DNA from: Stenocarpella maydis
Lineage: Eukaryota; Ascomycota; Sordariomycetes; Diaporthales; Diaporthaceae
Length of the DNA stretch: 58,371 nucleotides
Direction: 5' to 3'
NCBI GenBank assembly: GCA_002270565.1
Contig: NQMI01000049.1
Coordinates: forward strand, 1-58,371
Below are positions 56,198 through 58,371 of this stretch, piece after piece. The notes below the pieces were generated by a model. It did not search any database, was not told the DNA's origin, and saw only the letters and a program-made list of their open reading frames with translations. Position numbers and translations under genes: made by a program. Each line of letters starts with the position of its first letter. Within the stretch, counting starts at the first letter, position 1.

Positions 56198-57362
56198 ATG
56201 TTTGCGCTCGCGTACATCATGGTCGCCTTGACGGCCTTCGTCCGCATCTCTTCGAAGCAGTCACACCTCTGGCTGTCCGAGGTCCTGCTGCTTCTCGCCG
56301 CCCTCTCCCTGCTGGGGCTCGTCATCTGCGACACCCTCACGTACCAGCTCGGTGCCATGTCAGAATTTGGCATGTTTAACGAGAGCCTCGGCAAGGCATG
56401 TCCTCCAGCCCCAGCTGGACTGTAGATACCGCTGACAAGCCCCAGATCCGGTTTGCGACATGCTACTTTTTCGACGCGGGCCTTTACCTCCCCAAGCTCA
56501 GTCTGCTCGCCATCTACTTCCGGCTGATTCCCCACTACCTAACATACCTCCGATGGGCCCTCTACTCTATCACGGCCTTTGTCGCCAGCGGCATGCTCTT
56601 TACAACCTTTGCCGACACGTTCTGGTGCGGCAAGCACCCGTCGGTGAACTGGTGAGACATGGCGCCAGTCCGCGCCGGACCTCCCTCAGGCGTTCCACTA
56701 ACATGTTGCTATTCCAGGTCGACAGACCCGGACGCATGCAGCACCTTTACGACCCCCGTTCTGAACAAGATCAATTGGTGCATTTGCATCACCTCCGAGG
56801 CCCTGAGTACGCACCACCCACATAGTCGACGGCCTTGCTGACAGCTGACACGTTGCAGTCTTCCTCTTGCCGATTCCCCTCGTGCCCCAGTCAAAGTCCA
56901 CCGACCGGAGGCAGAGGGCCGGCTTGGTCGTGCTTTTTACTCTTGGCATCATCACCATGGCTGTTAGTACTGGCCGCTACATCTCGATGACACATGTTTT
57001 CAACGACATCACCATCTGTAAGGCACTGGTCCCGCGCACCGAACCTCGCAGCCAAGCTGACGTTTCGGATAGATGTTTGGGCGACGACCGAGTTTGCGGT
57101 GTCCATCATGGTGGTGTCCTGCATGGCGCTGCGGCCGCTCGTGGTCAAGTTGCACCGCGCAATAACTGGGCTTGCCACCGGGTCCAACAAGCGGTCGAAT
57201 CAGCATTCCGGAATACAGTCCTTCGCCGGCTCCAGGGCCGGCCCGTCTCAGCCTGCGGACAGCCAGACCGAACTGAACGATTTGAACCCGAGGCCCTGGG
57301 AACCAGATCATCAAGACAAGCCACATCCGCCTATCGAGCGCGAGGCAGTCCAAGTCCAATGA
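56198..57362 (+). CDS. Fungal rhodopsin-like 7-TM membrane protein (PTH11-related type)
   Basis: Integral plasma-membrane protein of the fungal rhodopsin-domain family (PF20684-like), often discussed with PTH11-type receptors; ligand and function unknown. Five exons: 56198-56395, 56446-56651, 56718-56806, 56859-57017 and 57073-57362, giving 313 residues. Seven hydrophobic helices can be counted. Family blocks are LVICDTLTYQLGAM, CYFFDAGLYLPKLSLLAIYFR, STDPDACST and WATTEFAVSIMVVSCMALRPL. The polar tail of about 60 residues is Ser/Pro/Gln-rich. The first intron (56396-56445) starts GCATGT, a GC-AG intron; no GT donor keeps the frame. The start at 56198 is the first Met of the open frame, but the true N-terminus may lie in an upstream exon because helix 1 begins almost at once. 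Confidence 0.82.
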
Positions 57363-58033
57363 GGAAGGAAGCCAAAGGCCAAGCGTTAACTGGGAACGGG
57401 ACCCGTACGCGGATGCCATATAATGTCGGTCATAGTTCACCCACCCAGCTTTCGTCATCGCCCACCTAGTGCAAGTAATTAATAAGCGTGCAGTACACCC
57501 AGTTCCCTTGTACCGCTAGCTCCTCAACCCCACATTTATACCCCACCTCATCCTTGGCTGGGTGTGTGGAAAGCCCGCTTGGTGGCGCATAGGCTACTTG
57601 GTGGTGTATAGGCTACTGGGTGGGTGGAAAGCCTACTGGGTGGGTGGAAGGCTCACGCGTTTAGCGCCTAGAGGAAGGCCCTCCACTTACCCTCTCCACG
57701 CCCATCCAAAGGGCCCTCCGCATACCCAGAGGAACGGCTTTTAAAGAGGCATATAAAAAGCGATAGAAAGGGGCCCTTTGGAGGGGTACATGTAATGATC
57801 ACACCAAACCTTTATGGGGTTCAGTAGGTAATCTGTAGGATTTATATTAATAGAACGGCATAGAGGTGATACTTGATTGAGTTTACAGTATATAAAGATA
57901 CTATTTATGAAGAGGGTATGATCAGAAGCTATAAGGCTATCCAGTTAGTAGGACTAGATACTTAGATTAATAACTAAAAAGTCTGTTCTATAGAAGCTAT
58001 TTATAGTAGTAATAACCATATCCTTATATATTC
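57363..58033. other. Intergenic tail with minisatellite and AT-rich decay
   Basis: After the 7-TM gene comes a minisatellite at about 57565-57655. From about 57740 the sequence becomes AT-rich and TpA-rich, like the remnant at 48.8-49.5 kb, up to the second LTR-like copy. Confidence 0.55.
57565..57655. repeat. Minisatellite, about 20-bp unit, four copies
   Basis: Units contain GGCTACT(T/G)GGTGG or AAGCC(T/C)(A/G)CTGGGTGGGT, in tandem with small changes. Confidence 0.75.
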
Positions 58034-58371
58034 TTCTGATGAATTTGTGCTATAGAATAGCATTCAGTTCAGCGTGTGTGTGTTTCGGCAGGGTCGCAGT
58101 ATGGTGCTCTGAGGCGAATTGGGACGATTGACAATGGTCTGGACAACTTTGTATTGAATTAAGTTGGGCTTCTGTAAGCCCTCCTTATATACCCTCCGAC
58201 GTCGTCTCACCCCTGGGCACGCTGCGGTAGGCTCTGGTGCAAATTTGCAAATGCCGGAGAATTCGCCCTTCCAACACACCATCTTTGGTTCCAAGCAACC
58301 AGCCAACCATAGCCCTAGCAATACCCAAATTAAGTACATATAAACTTCAGAAATCAAGCTATCCAATGCAC
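58034..58371. repeat. LTR-like repeat, copy 2 (cut by window end)
   Basis: Direct repeat of 48232-48571. It keeps G or C at most sites where copy 1 has A or T, so it is closer to the undamaged element. It continues beyond the window. Confidence 0.88.

Noticed and set aside
48232..58371. A single 10-kb LTR retrotransposon bounded by the two LTR-like copies
   Set aside because: The interval holds host-type genes (HET pseudogene, P450, 7-TM) and no reverse transcriptase or integrase, so the copies are separate insertions.

Overview
The window is nuclear DNA of a filamentous ascomycete (Pezizomycotina, probably Sordariomycetes). The evidence is: genes with several short GT-AG introns of about 50-200 nt; families typical of these fungi (cutinase, HET domain, UstYa/DUF3328, HsbA, fungal rhodopsin-like 7-TM protein, pisatin-demethylase-like P450); and C-to-T decay in CpA context (RIP-like) in repeats. 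No tRNA, rRNA or CRISPR array was recognised. Exon structures below were worked out by hand from splice sites and reading-frame continuity. In every accepted model the exon lengths sum to a whole number of codons.

Layout. 1-6490: copy A of a segmental duplication, with an intact GT61 glycosyltransferase and a decayed membrane-protein gene. 7647-13448: a secreted M14 carboxypeptidase and a cutinase. 14118-16204: a proline-rich, coiled-coil membrane protein. 16298-20650: copy B of the duplication, where the GT61 gene is broken by many one-base deletions. 21473-30533: core cell biology genes: vam7 (vacuolar SNARE), bim1/EB1 (microtubule tip), drs1 (ribosome assembly helicase) and dph4 (diphthamide synthesis). 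31581-40883: a small secreted protein, a UstYa-like oxidase, a DUF4804-like protein, HsbA and an M43 metalloprotease. 41829-43561: a complete Tc1/mariner-type transposon with long inverted repeats and a twice-interrupted transposase. 44496-47156: app1 (phosphatidate phosphatase). 48232 to the end: an accessory, repeat-rich tail with RIP-degraded retroelement remains, a HET-domain pseudogene, an intact six-exon P450, an intact five-exon rhodopsin-like 7-TM gene, and a second copy of an LTR-like repeat that runs off the window.

How the genes work together. There is no single large cluster. Several genes encode secreted hydrolases or surface proteins (carboxypeptidase, cutinase, M43 protease, HsbA, small secreted protein), consistent with life on plant or insect surfaces. 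The UstYa-like gene has no convincing precursor peptide or partner enzyme inside the window. The P450 and the 7-TM gene lie side by side between degraded repeats.

The points most worth checking are the A/B duplication, whose copy B looks like an unpolished assembly product; the Tc1-type element with near-perfect 42-bp termini; the asymmetric RIP decay of the LTR-like pair; the stop-free intron of GT61; and the patchily distributed DUF4804-like gene.
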